Position numbers and translations under genes: made by a program. A DNA stretch of 64,000 nt from Clavaria fumosa. Lineage: Eukaryota > Basidiomycota > Agaricomycetes > Agaricales > Clavariaceae. The notes beneath the pieces were generated by a model, which was not told the origin of the DNA, did no database searches, and saw only the letters and a list, made by a program, of their open reading frames with translations. Shown here one piece after another: positions 1-10,228 of the stretch (position 1 is its first letter; every line of letters begins with the position of its first letter). The stretch spans positions 2,143,501 to 2,207,500 of the forward strand of contig OX637795.1 in NCBI GenBank assembly GCA_951802425.1, written 5' to 3'.

Positions 1-106
1 ATGTCTGTCCAATACAGAAAGTGACCCAGCAATTCATCACATGGAAATTCATCAAACCTGATGAAAGACTGCAATGTGAAACTTGCCAATGACCAGTCCT
101 CGAACC
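1..106 (+). pseudogene. Left flank of old gypsy copy H1 (gag remnant)
   Basis: These bases are the left part of an old Ty3/gypsy copy (H1) that resumes at 7409 after the inserted element L. Joined across the target duplication GAACC (102-106), one frame runs into the zinc-knuckle frame at 7414, with a TGA stop just upstream. Too little remains to name a domain; the assignment rests on continuity with the right flank. The start of H1, including its 5' LTR, lies left of the window. Confidence 0.5.
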
Positions 107-1350
107 TGTTACGTGCATGCTCGGAGGGTCAGGGTGAAGTTCGGAGTTCGGGTCCGGGGTGTCCGGGATGTCCGGGTGTGGACTTCGGGGTTCGGACGGG
201 ACTTTGGCGAACGTATTGAAACGACGCCCTTACTGAGTCCTGGGTGTCCCATATTTCGGAGTTGTGGGAGTTCGGGATCTCGGGTCCGGTGCTCGGGTGA
301 GTTGTCCGGGTTGGACTTGAGATGAGGGATGGACAGGAGGGTGGAGATAGAGTTCGGATGGAGTTCGGGTTTGAACGAGTGACTAAGTAGAGGAGACGGA
401 GGCCAGGAAGGAGGGATACGGAGTTCCGGAGTTCGGAGATGATTTCCGGAGGTCGGACGGATGGTGTGGGCTGTCGGGACAGATTCCGGGTGTCGGGTGG
501 AAGTCAGGAGTTGGTCAGGAGTTGGTCCGGAGTCGGTCGGGTCAGTCAGGAATTAGCACAACTGACGTAGGAGACAGAGGATGAGGGTCGGATTAGACAT
601 GATACAAATTACAATGTGGCGGGCAGAAAGGACGGAGGTGCGGAGATAGACAGAGGGACAGGAGTCGGGGAGTCAGACGGGAGTACAGAGGTGCGGAGAT
701 GCGGAGGGACGGAGGGACGGAGGTGCGGGGGAGTTCGGGGGTATACAGGAGGAGTGTATGTGGGTATACGAGGGTGGTATCCGGACTGCAGAATACTCTA
801 CGAAGTAGGTAGGTATATATACTATGAGTCCGGGGTGTTTCCAGCAACCCGGAGTTTTGACGGTAGTTACGGAGAATGGCCCGGAGATACATCGCAGGAC
901 TTACTACGGAACAACGGGATAGCGACGGGGATCAGTTTCCTGATCCCGGAGTTAGATACTGCTACCGTCAGGATGGTAACTACGCAGCCTAGCAACTGCG
1001 CGGATTGTCCGGTTTCCACACTCGGAGTTCGTTGCTGGTGGAGTAACCACGGACGTTGGTTCACGACTGTTGGGAAGTCGGATTTGGGAATCGGAGATTG
1101 GGATTGGGAATCGGGAATCGGGATCAGGATCAGGACAGCCTCTTGGGGAACTATCCCCGGAGGTGGGTTTGGTGCCTGCCCCACATGTGGGGCAGGTACC
1201 CTCAGATGCTGAGGCACCAGAGCGGGAGTTCGGAGGTCCGGGTCCGGAGACCGGAGGTCGGAGGTCAGTGGTCGGGGCCGGAGATGGAAAGTCCGGGACC
1301 GGAGATCGTGTTTCCGGTCCGGACCGGAAGGGAGTGGCACGGACGTGACA
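107..1350 (-). repeat. Element L, 3' LTR
   Basis: Direct repeat of 6154-7408, lacking an 11-bp stretch present near the start of the other copy. Very rich in TCGGA/TTCGGG words. Holds a TATATATA at 814-821 and, 32 nt downstream on the minus strand, the exact complement (777-789) of the primer site. It is the 3' LTR because the purine tract adjoins it. Confidence 0.87.
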
Positions 1351-1363
1351 GTGCCTCCCCTTT
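1351..1363 (-). other. Element L polypurine tract
   Basis: On the minus strand this reads AAAGGGGAGGCAC and directly abuts the LTR. That is the expected place and composition for the plus-strand primer of a minus-strand LTR element. Confidence 0.75.
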
Positions 1364-1493
1364 AAGGTCGAACCCTTGAGACCTTTAGATCGGAACCGGG
1401 AGATTGGAGAAGATTGGGTTCTGATGGGATCAGAGTATTCCGCAGAGTGTCGGATCGGGAATTTCGGGCGGAGTTCGAATCTCCGAGCCCGGA

Positions 1494-1501
1494 TATATAA
1501 G
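1494..1501 (+). promoter_or_regulatory. TATA box of the antisense gene in element L
   Basis: TATATAAG lies 67 bp before the ATG at 1561, inside the element and pointing inward on the plus strand. A transcript starting about 30 bp downstream would have a leader of about 35-40 nt. It is separate from the LTR promoter, which faces the other way. Confidence 0.55.
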
Positions 1502-1560
1502 TCCAGGCTCATGCCCTAAGTCCGGTTTTTCTCCTTAGACCTGAACCACCACCATCAGGC

Positions 1561-2786
1561 ATGGCAGACAACAGAGACAACTATGAAATAAAAATTGAGA
1601 AGTTGCGGGCGGAGATGGCGGCGTTGGAGGCGGAGCAGATGCGGAAGGTGAAAGAGGCGGAGGAGCGGAAAAGGCAGGAGGCGGAGGAAGCGGAGCGGGT
1701 TCAGAGAGAGGCGGAGGAGCGAGTGCGGAAGGAGGAGGAGGCGGAACGAGCGAGGCGGAAAGCGGAGGAGCGGGAGCTGAAGGAGGCGGAATTGGGGGAG
1801 CGGGCTCGGGCCCGACGGGAGGAAATTGTGGCTGCGAGGCCATCGGTCAAGAGGGTCGGAGGAACTGCTGCGGAGGCAGTGGCCTTGCAGCAGGAGGCGG
1901 AGTCGTCGCAGACGGTGATGGAGCGGGCGGAGCGGGAGGCCCGGAAACGGGCAGAAAAGGTCGAGGCAGCCCAGCGGGCCACAGACGAGGCGTGCCTGCG
2001 GTGCGCTAAAAAGGGCTTGGTGAGTCGGATTTCGGGGTTTCGGGAATTCGGAGTGCGGGATTTCGGGGACCGGGCTAATGAATTTCCGGCAGCTGTGCCA
2101 GCGTACCGGACCCGGTCAGGTCAAGAGCTGCGACGAATGTCGCGAAAAGCACAGTGTGCAATTGGCCAGGGGAGCCGGAACGGGGGAAGAAAGCGGGGAA
2201 GCGGGTGGAGAAGCGAGCCGCAAGTCCGGAATCGGACGAGGCGGTGGAAACGGAGGCGGAGGTGCCGGCGCGGAAAAAACAACGGGCGGCGGGGCCGATG
2301 CCGGCTGATATGCCTGCAGGAGCTACTGTCCTGCAGGCAGTTCAATGGCTCGTGTGGGAGTTACGGGCCATTCGATCCGCCGTCGAGGAGACATCGGGAG
2401 ACCTGAGGATGGAAATGGCAGCGGCCGGAGCTCAGTCTTTAGGCCGGGCCTTGAACCGGGAACAGATGTCGCAGCGGTGGGAGAAGATTGTCTGTCGCAT
2501 CGAAGGGAATGTGGAGGACAACATCCGTGAGCGCCTTGCGAAGGCCGGGATCGAGCTCCCAGAGCTGGAGAAAGATCCGGAAATGCCGGATGCGGAGCCG
2601 GAGACAGGAGCGGAGGGGAAAGCGGGTCCGGGAATCGGGCGGAAGGCGGAAGCGAGCCCGGAGAAGAAGGCGGGGTCGTGGCCGGGAGGGGCGAAGTCTG
2701 TGGCAACGGAAGCAGAGAAGGGAGCGGAGCCGGGGCTGGCTCCGGCGGGCAAAGCAACCATGGGCAACGAAAAGTTGCCAGTGTAA
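1561..2786 (+). CDS. Coiled-coil protein with a Cys cluster, antisense inside element L
   Basis: Exon 1 is 1561-2019: about 150 residues, nearly all a Glu/Arg/Ala-rich coiled coil, ending CLRCAKKGL. A 73-nt intron (2020-2092; GTGAGT donor, CTAAT branch site, CAG acceptor) leads to exon 2, which opens with LCQRTGPGQVKSCDECREKH. Together these give a CxxC...C...CxxC pattern like the zinc-cluster proteins common in agaricomycetes. The frame then shifts at about 2157. The downstream frame continues as a basic, nuclear-signal-like stretch (ARKKQR), a probable helical region (QAVQWLVWELRAIRSAVEE) and an acidic-basic tail ending at TAA 2784-2786. Either this copy has a one-base frameshift or I have misplaced a splice. 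The gene runs opposite to its element, so its intron survives retrotransposition. Function is unknown; a DNA-binding role is inference from the Cys pattern only. Confidence 0.6.
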
Positions 2787-5700
2787 GTACATAGTTTCTT
2801 TTTCTGATTTTAATGTACTTTACTTCTGCACTCGGACTTGTGTGAATTAAGTCGTGCGCGGGAAAGCCGGAGATCGGAGTAAGTTCCGGGTGGTGTCGGA
2901 TATGCAGGATAAGAATCTGCAACCAGTTCCTATGCAGGAGTTGGACTTCAAAACCTTCGAGTCAAACAATTTCAGTGACTCGGATTTCGGAGTTCGGGTT
3001 TTGGGGAAAAGTTGGCTTAGGAGTAGTACTGGATTTCGGTGTCGGAGTTTGTGCCGGAAGTCGGAATACGAATGAAACTTGTTCCTTGGGATGGCACTTC
3101 AGAGGTCATAGCATTGCTTCGCTAAGTTGCTCCGAGGGTCGGATGGACGAATGTCTGGGTTCGGATTTCGGGGGTCGGATTTGTGTTTTGGCAGCTCGAC
3201 AATCGGACGGGAAGCAGTGCCAGACAGGTTCAGATAGGTTCGGGTGGAATTTCTTATTCCTGAAGATCGGGGAAATTCCGGGGCTCGGAGTATTGCTAAT
3301 TCGCAAATTCCAGTGGCAGACAGATTTCGGATTTGGGGTCGGATATTACGTGTGTCAGAATCCCGTGTCTGTAAGGACTTGAGTGACAAAGTCAACTCCT
3401 CGGGTGGCTGTGTCGCGTATTGAGATAACAATCCCTGGCTTGCAACCGGGTTCAGATGGTTCGGTGAAATATGTATATACGGAGATGAATTTCTGTGATT
3501 TCTCCGGAGTCGGATGTTGCGGAGGAGTCTGTAGGCCTAAGCCAGAGGACTTGATCTCAGCAGTTCGTGCAAGAGTTGCGGAACTTTCGGATGGCCGGGC
3601 CACGCATAATCCCAGTGGGTCGGATTTCTGGGTAAGTCCGCGTTGACCGGCTTTCGGGCGGTCGTGTCGAGACTGTAGGACTTGGTCAGAGGGTAGGATG
3701 TTTGGAAACTAAGTCCAGGTGTCCAGTCGGAGGGGTCCGGGATAAAGTCCGGACAGTCGGATTTCGCTTGCGTGGGGCCTGCGAGTGATTCGCGGGTTCG
3801 CGTCTAGCAGTCAGGTTTTGCTCATGCGAGCATTCGGGTTTCGGGTCGGGTTTCAGAGTTTGTGAGGTACGATGCCTGGAGGAGGATTTCGAGTGTTTTT
3901 GCCAAAGGTGTGGGTTGGAAATTGCTTCAAAGCCTAGAATGGCATAGCCACTCTCCCCCTCTTAGGGCAGAGGTCCCATCGATTCGGAGTTTTGGGTTTC
4001 GGATTCCGGAGCGGGATCGGATTACCAGGTTGGGGGCGGAATAGGGTTGGAAAAGAACTCCGGTTGCCGGACTTGACGCAGTCAAAGTCCGAGTAGTTCC
4101 TGCCTGTTTAGGTTTCTCATAGTCAGTGAATGCCTAAGCTGGAATAACAAATCCTTCGAGGCGCAAAGACTGAGGGTTTTGAACAACTGTCAGGAGTTCC
4201 TCGTGAGTACTTCGACTATGCCAGAATAGAAAGTCTGGGAGTGGAGTATGACCGGAAACGATTTTCCGGATGTGGAGATCACGGAAAATCGTGGCAACTA
4301 TCGGAAATGACAGTCGCCAGGGTGGAAAGTGTGGTAAGCATTGAACTTTCAATGTCTCGAATGCTCGAGACATTTTGCGGAGAGTTTCCGGGTGAGGGAT
4401 ATCGCCTAGTTCATATTAGCTGTACCATGGAGTTGGGGAATCGGAATCGCGGAGAATAATTCTCCGGACGGGGTTTGCGCAGCTTCGGAGTAAGTACTTT
4501 CCTTAGCCTTGCAGGGCTTCAGGCCGGTCCTGGGTGACAAAACTATTTCCTAGGACCATGGCGGCCTTCCGGGTGGGGTCCGGGGTCCGGGGTAATCGAC
4601 TTCCTTGGTTTCGGAAGGAGTTTCCCCAGGGTAGCACGTAAGTGCGCGGGATCGGAGGTGTCGGACAATATTCGGAGGTGTCGGAGATCGGTCGGAGGAA
4701 GTTCGGATTTGGCGGGGTGTCAGAGTGTTGAAATGCCGAAATGGCACTAGTCGGGTGGAAAGGCATGAGCCAATCGAGCAGGTCCGAGGCGCGGATTTTC
4801 CATAAGTTGCTTCTATGATGCGGACGAATGGATGGCGAGCCGGAGATCAATTTTCATAAAAGATCTTTGCGCTTCCGGGGACGCCTTAAGGAATTCCGGG
4901 TGTTGCGGAATTGGTTTGCGGTTTTCGGGTGGTTCGGATTAACGACCCAGGAGTTCTTCGCCGAAGCAGAGACAACCGTCTAGATGCAGACAAGGGGGGA
5001 CAGATACTCCATATGCGGAGTTAAGCGGACGGGTGGTGGATAAACCGGATTCAGAGGTAATGGGATCTCGGAAAGACTCGGAGTTCTGGGCGGGAGCAGG
5101 AATTGATTGTGCCATATTGCAGTCTCTTTTCCTGCTTCCAATATTGACCTTGTGGTCGAACGGAGCCGATGTGTCAGTCAACACTTGACTTGGTGGGCAC
5201 ATTGGTGGGGTTGCGGACTTCCGGAATTATGTCAGAGAGGTCCGCAGGTTCCGAGGGATGGAACCGGACGGAGGTTTCGTCCCGGGGCTAAGTCCAGAAC
5301 AAAAGGATCTTGATCTCCGAAGTTCGGTGATCACGGAGTGGGTTACTACATTTTGAGGGATGAATGTCCGGTGCAGCGATCCGGAGTTTGGGAGTTTTGA
5401 GTTCCCGGTTTCGGATAATGCGACTTTCCTATGTGTCCGGTAGTCCGGAAATTGGCACTGTCTCTGACCCAATGAACCAACAGGTTCTGGCAGGTGAGTC
5501 AGTAATATCCTGGGACTGCGGAGGAGGTTGAGTCGATCGGAGTGACGAGGAGATCTTGGGAAATGATTCCTGAGGTCAGGGAGTAGGTCGGAGATGGGAT
5601 TGGATTTTGACGGATGTAAAACAATCCATCGGGAGTTGCCGGGATTTGACAGGGCAGAGTCGGAGAGGTCGGATTTGGTCAGATTGGTGTTTTCCAGACG

Positions 5701-6138
5701 CACAAGTGCGATGTCCGGGGTCAGTTGGAGTTTGGGGACTACGGAGACTGAACTACATGGAGATGGGCAGAGGTTATTGACAAAAGATCAGACAGGGTGG
5801 AAATGGCAAATGCGCCGAAGCAGAGCTCATAAGTCAAAAAATATCGACTTGAGAATTTTTCGGAATTTCGGAGTTTCTCGGAGGTCGGATCCATTGAAGG
5901 GGTTCGGGTTCCCTAACTTGCGATTATGCCCAGACTTGGTCTGGTGGACTTTGTAGTGGCATGGATTGCATCAGCAAGTTTTAGCAGGGCAGCGGAGTAT
6001 TCTCGGCTTGGTCAGGATAGTGATGTCGGGGATTGACGATTCACTCGGAGTTGTGGAAACGGGGTGTTGGCCTCTTGTTCACTAAGAAGTTGGAGGTCAA
6101 CTGCGTCAGGTGAAGGAATTTTTCAGGACTAGAAAGCG
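2787..6138. other. Interior of element L without recognisable coding
   Basis: About 3.35 kb dominated by repeated short words such as TCGGA, TTCGGG and CCGGA. Open frames of 100-158 codons occur on both strands but show no domain, biased composition or similarity I recognise. I see no reverse transcriptase, integrase or protease motif in any frame. Confidence 0.65.
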
Positions 6139-6151
6139 GCAGTCCGGATAC
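6139..6151 (-). other. Element L self-priming primer-binding site
   Basis: On the minus strand this reads GTATCCGGACTGC, two bases inside the 5' LTR. It is the exact complement of LTR bases 777-789; in the right LTR (6835-6847) one base has changed. The match starts 32 nt downstream of the LTR TATA box, where the transcript 5' end is expected. This is the arrangement of Tf1-type self-primed elements. No tRNA 3' end was recognised. Confidence 0.72.
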
Positions 6152-6153
6152 AC

Positions 6154-7408
6154 TGTTACGTGCGTGCTCGGAGGGTCAGGGTGAAGTCCGGCCGGAGTTC
6201 GGAGTTCGGGTCCGGGGTGTCCGGGATGTCCAGGTGTGGACTTCGGGGTTCGGACGGGACTTTGGCGAACGTATTGAAACGACGCCCTTACTGAGTCCTG
6301 GGTGTCCCATATTTCAGAGTTGTGGGAGTTCGGGATCTCGGGTCCGGTGCTCGGGTGAGTTGTCCGGGTTGGACTTGAGATGAGGGATGGACAGGAGGGT
6401 GGAGATAGAGTTCGGATGGAGTTCGGGTTTGAACGAGTGACTAAGTAGAGGAGATGGAGGCCAGGAAGGAGGGATACAGAGTTCCGGAGTTCGGAGATGA
6501 TTTCCGGAGGTCGGACGGATGGTGTGGGCTGTCGGGACAGATTCCGGGTGTCGGGTGGAAGTCAGGAGTTGGTCAGGAGTTGGTCCGGAGTTGGTCGGGT
6601 CAGTCAGGAATTAGCACAACTGATGTAGGAGACAGAGGATGAGGGTCGGATTAGACATGATACAAATTACAATGTGGCGGGCGGAAAGGACGGAGGTGCG
6701 GAGATAGACAGAGGGACAGGAGTCGGGGAGTCAGACGGGAGTACGGAGGTGCGGAGATGCGGAGGGACGGAGGGACGGAGGTGCAGGGGAGTTCGGGGGT
6801 ATACAGGAGGAGTGTACGTGGGTATACGAGGGTGGTATCCAGACTGCAGAATACTCTACGAAGTAGGTAGGTATATATACTATGAGTCCGGGGTGTTTCC
6901 AGCAACCCAGAGTTTTGACGGTAGTTACGGAGAATGGCCCGGAGATACATCGCAGGACTTACTACGGAACAACGGGATAGCGACGGGGATCAGTTTCCTG
7001 ATCCTGGAGTTAGATACTGCTACCGTCAGGATGGTAACTACGCAGCCTAGCAACTGCGCGGATTGTCCGGTTTCCACGCTCGGAGTTCGTTGCTGGTGGA
7101 GTAACCACGGACGTTGGTTCACGACTGTTGGGAAGTCGGATTTGGGAATCGGAGATTGGGATTGGGAATCGGGAATCGGGATCGGGATCAGGACAGCCTC
7201 TTGGGGAACTATCCCCGGAGGTGGGTTTGGTGCCTGCCCCACATGTGGGGCAGGTACCCTCAGATGCTGAGGCACCAGAGCGGGAGTTCGGAGGTCCGGG
7301 TCCGGAGACCGGAGGTCGGAGGTTGGTGGTTGGGGCTGGAGATGGAAAGTCCGGGACCGGAGATCGTGTTTCCGGTCCGGACCGGAAGGGAGTGGCACGG
7401 ACGTGACA
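6154..7408 (-). repeat. Element L, 5' LTR
   Basis: Direct repeat of 107-1350 with an 11-bp insertion near its left end. The right end CGTGACA is followed by the target duplication GAACC. Confidence 0.87.
6835..6879 (-). promoter_or_regulatory. Element L LTR promoter: TATA box and predicted start
   Basis: TATATATA at 6872-6879 precedes, by 32 nt on the minus strand, the segment complementary to the primer site (6847 downward). The spacing suits a pol II start exactly at the segment that would self-prime. Confidence 0.6.
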
Positions 7409-7413
7409 GAACC

Positions 7414-7726
7414 ACCCCACACCTGCTCCAGCAATCACCCCAGCCAAGCCTGCCTCAACCCCTGCACTGAAGCCAAGGAGGGTAAGACAGAGAAGTCAGA
7501 GAAATCCACTCCTCATGGACCACTCTCTGCTGAGGAAAAAGACTGTTGCCAAGCTGCCAGACTTTGCCTATACTGTGCAGGTCAAGGGCATTTCTTCAAT
7601 ATGTGCCCATCAATCCCCACTAACAGCAAGTCTGCCACCTGTGCCACCCTCATGTTTACCATGACTGCAGCTGAACCTCTGACCAGCAACAAGTTGGGAA
7701 ATGCCCCAGCACCTCAAGGCATGTAG
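7414..7726 (+). pseudogene. H1 Gag C-terminal part with zinc knuckle
   Basis: This is the right flank of the L insertion. The frame contains a CCHC zinc knuckle, CLYCAGQGHFFNMC, the nucleocapsid motif that packages element RNA. It joins across GAACC to the remnant at 1-106. The protein is Pro/Thr/Lys-rich before the knuckle and ends at a stop at 7724-7726, just before the protease frame. Non-functional: the gene is split by L. Confidence 0.75.
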
Positions 7727-7734
7727 GGAGATTC

Positions 7735-8157
7735 TTGAGTTGTGATACCACTGTAGTTACTGATACCTGTACCCTGGACAAACTCCCCTTATATGCTGTT
7801 TTGTCATCCACCTCTTCTGCTGCCTTTTTACTTTCTGTCATTGTCCCACAAATTAGTGATACCCCTGTACCTGTGCTCATAGATTGCAGAGCTACCGAAT
7901 GTTTCATTTCACCCAACTTTGCACCTTTGAAATTCTGTTCAATGCTAACCCACCCCATTCAACTTAGACTATTTAATGGGTCTGTTGCCAGACTGATCAC
8001 CCAGGCAATTGACCAACAATTCTGCTTTGAGGACAACACAATGCATACCAAATGTTTCTACATCACCCAACTCCATTTGGATGCAAAGGTCATACTTGGA
8101 CTGTTGTGGCTTTGGAAACACAACCTGGACATTGATTGGCCAACCCTCTTGATGTGA
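7735..8157 (+). pseudogene. H1 aspartic protease remnant
   Basis: The frame carries a degenerate retropepsin active site (VPVLIDCRATECFISP, where families have D-S/T-G-A) and the later ILGLLWLWKHNLDIDW, typical of gypsy proteases (usually ILGLPWLRKHNPDIDW). The Asp is kept but the glycine of the triad is lost. Protease would normally cut Gag-Pol. 8158-8700 continues as the protease-RT linker, with stops. Confidence 0.72.
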
Positions 8158-8716
8158 TTCTGCAATTCCAACACCCGACCACTGACAATGAAGCCCTTGC
8201 CCACCATGGCACTGATGTGGCAAGGCCTGTGGGGCCTCACAACCCAACCACCAATGAACTCAGGGTCCTGAAGGAGCTTGCTCCCAAGGACTGGTCAACA
8301 CTGAGCTGAGGACTGCCCACAGGGACCACTGGAAATCAACTGTCAAACCCCACCATGCCTGATAGCAATTCTGTTATGTTGGGAACTTTGAACTCCACCA
8401 CACAGGACTGGGAAAACCCACCTGAGGAGCCTTTATCATCTTTTCCCACCATTGTTGTTGCTGACAAGACTTCCCACAACTTGAATTTACAGTTGATGGG
8501 ATCACAGGAAAATTCTGCTGTTCCCCCACCCTGAAACAGCACCCACTGACATTCAGATTTTGGATCCTGCCTGTTTCACCAACCACCTGATGGGCAAAGA
8601 TATAACCCTCCATGCCATTTACTACTTTTTCCCTGCCCCCAAAGATTTGCTCTGAGCTACCACTGCACTGACCAATTCTGAACTCTCAGAAGCAGGGGCA
8701 AATCTGCCACCTTAAT

Positions 8717-9635
8717 ATGCAGACTTTATTGACATTTTCTCCAAGGAAGAGGCTCATGCCCTTTCACCTCACCAGACTTATGACCATGCAATACAGCTTG
8801 AACCAGACACCAAAGCCCCTTGGGGTCCACTGTACAACATGTCTGAGCTGGAACCAAAGGTTTTGCATGACTATATTGACAACATGCTCCAAAAGGGATT
8901 TATCCACCCTTCTGAATCCCCCATGGGAGCCCCTGTCATGTTTGTGAAAAAGAAGGATGGTTTACTCTGTCTTTGTGTTGACTATCGCAGTTTAAACAGG
9001 GTCACAATCAAAAACCAATACCCAATCCTGCTAATCAACAACATGCTTGACTGCTTACAGGGTGTGCGGATCTACTTGAAAATCAACCTCCATGTCAAGG
9101 AGGGCAACAAGTGGAAAACTGCTTTCCACACCTGATATGGTGCCTTTGAGTACTTAGTGATTCCATTCGGGCTAACCAATGCTCCAGCAATGTTCCAACA
9201 ATTTATGAATGACATTTTCACTGACATGGTTGACTCCTTTGTGGTCATCTACCTCAACTTTATTCCAACAACATAGTAGAGCATGAGGGTCATGTCTGCC
9301 ACATCCTACAGCAGCTTTGTGACAATCAACTTCATGTGAACCCAATGAAATTGAGTTTCCACCTTGATTCTGTAGAGTATTTGGGTTTTATTGTTTCTCC
9401 TGGTGGAATTTCTGTAGACTCTATGAAAATTGATGCCATCTTGACCTGGCCAATGCCTACTAATGTTAAAGAAACACAATCCTTTTTAGGCTTCACAAAC
9501 TTCTACCAACAATTCATCCATGGCTATTCAAGAATAACCCAACTGCTCAATAACCTTACACAGAAAGGGCTCTGCTTTGACTGGACTCCAGATTGCCAAG
9601 TGGCATTTGACTGCTTGAAGTCAGCATTTACATCC
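8717..9635 (+). pseudogene. H1 reverse transcriptase, N-terminal two thirds, broken
   Basis: Recognisable RT blocks in order: GAPVMFVKKKDGLLCLCVDYRSLN (shown in part: VKKKDG, VDYRSLN), then TAFHT, a TGA at 9133-9135, [20 protein letters not shown], and from 9336 the thumb/connection LGFIVSPGGISVDSMK and SFLGFTNFYQQFI. The catalytic YxDD box is destroyed: the frame reads YLNFIP and shifts near 9260. The last coding bases are cut by G1 at 9636. The TGA stands where relatives have Arg (CGA). Confidence 0.8.
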
Positions 9636-10212
9636 TGTTACGGCTCACGTAGCCGGAAGTCCTGGGCAGGCTAGCTGGGCAGGAGGATGAGTAAAGCAAT
9701 AGTTCGAGAGTATTAAGTCTGGGGAATACATACAGCCTATCTACCTGTATTTATACTAGAGTCTGATGATATGGTAATGACTTAGTACAAGGAAACCAGA
9801 TGAGAGACTCAACAAGGGCGTCCGTAGGGAGGGAATGTAGGTATCCAGGAGACTGTCACGTGGACGCAACAACGGCGACGGGAACTGATGGTTGGTGGAC
9901 AGAAGACACAACAAGGGAACAAGGGGATAAGGTCAGCAGGGGAATGGGATAGTGGTAGTGGGGGGAAGAACAAGAAGGGTGCCAGATATGGTCTAATTCT
10001 GTGGGTGCCAGGGCGACAGCTGTCAGGGTTCGACAGGATGATGGCATCCCATGCTGGTGTTCCATCACGAAAACAGGCCATTTCCTCAGTAGTGGTCACG
10101 TGGATGGGCGCTTTACAGTCACATGGCTTCGGACTCAGTTGATCATGTGTCCGGGGTCATGGACGGGCCACGTGGCATAAGCACGGTGATCACATGATCA
10201 CATACCGTAACA
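9636..10212 (-). repeat. G1 3' LTR
   Basis: 577 bp, TGTTACGG to CCGTAACA: perfect 8-bp inverted ends. A near-identical copy is at 15424-15989. Interior words such as CACGTG recur towards its end. Confidence 0.87.
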
Positions 10213-10228
10213 TAACCTCCTCCTCAAG
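10213..10228 (-). other. G1 polypurine tract
   Basis: Minus strand CTTGAGGAGGAGGTTA directly abuts the 3' LTR. It overlaps the integrase stop codon (10224-10226). Confidence 0.75.

Larger units (their letters stand above)
107..7408 (-). mobile_element. Element L: non-autonomous LTR retrotransposon without pol
   Basis: Two long direct repeats of 1244 and 1255 bp bound a 4.8-kb interior. The whole is flanked by a 5-bp duplication GAACC (102-106 and 7409-7413). The repeats begin TGTTACG and end CGTGACA, the usual TG..CA of LTRs. A purine tract next to the left LTR and a self-complementary primer site next to the right LTR both place the element on the minus strand. No frame on either strand of the interior resembles Gag, protease, reverse transcriptase or integrase, so this is a large retrotransposon derivative that must be moved by another element. 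The interior instead carries a gene on the opposite strand (1561-2786). I count about 20 differences between the LTRs, nearly all transitions, so insertion is fairly recent. Confidence 0.88.

Noticed and set aside
593..1512. Several open frames of 90-198 codons on both strands inside the L LTRs
   Set aside because: They repeat in both LTRs, overlap one another on opposite strands and show only composition-driven Arg/Gly/Pro/Ser sequence; CG-rich repeats leave frames open by chance.
2323..2922. A 199-codon minus-strand frame opposite the antisense gene of element L, as a possible gag
   Set aside because: Low-complexity Pro/Ser sequence mirrors the Glu/Arg-rich coding strand; no zinc knuckle or capsid motif.
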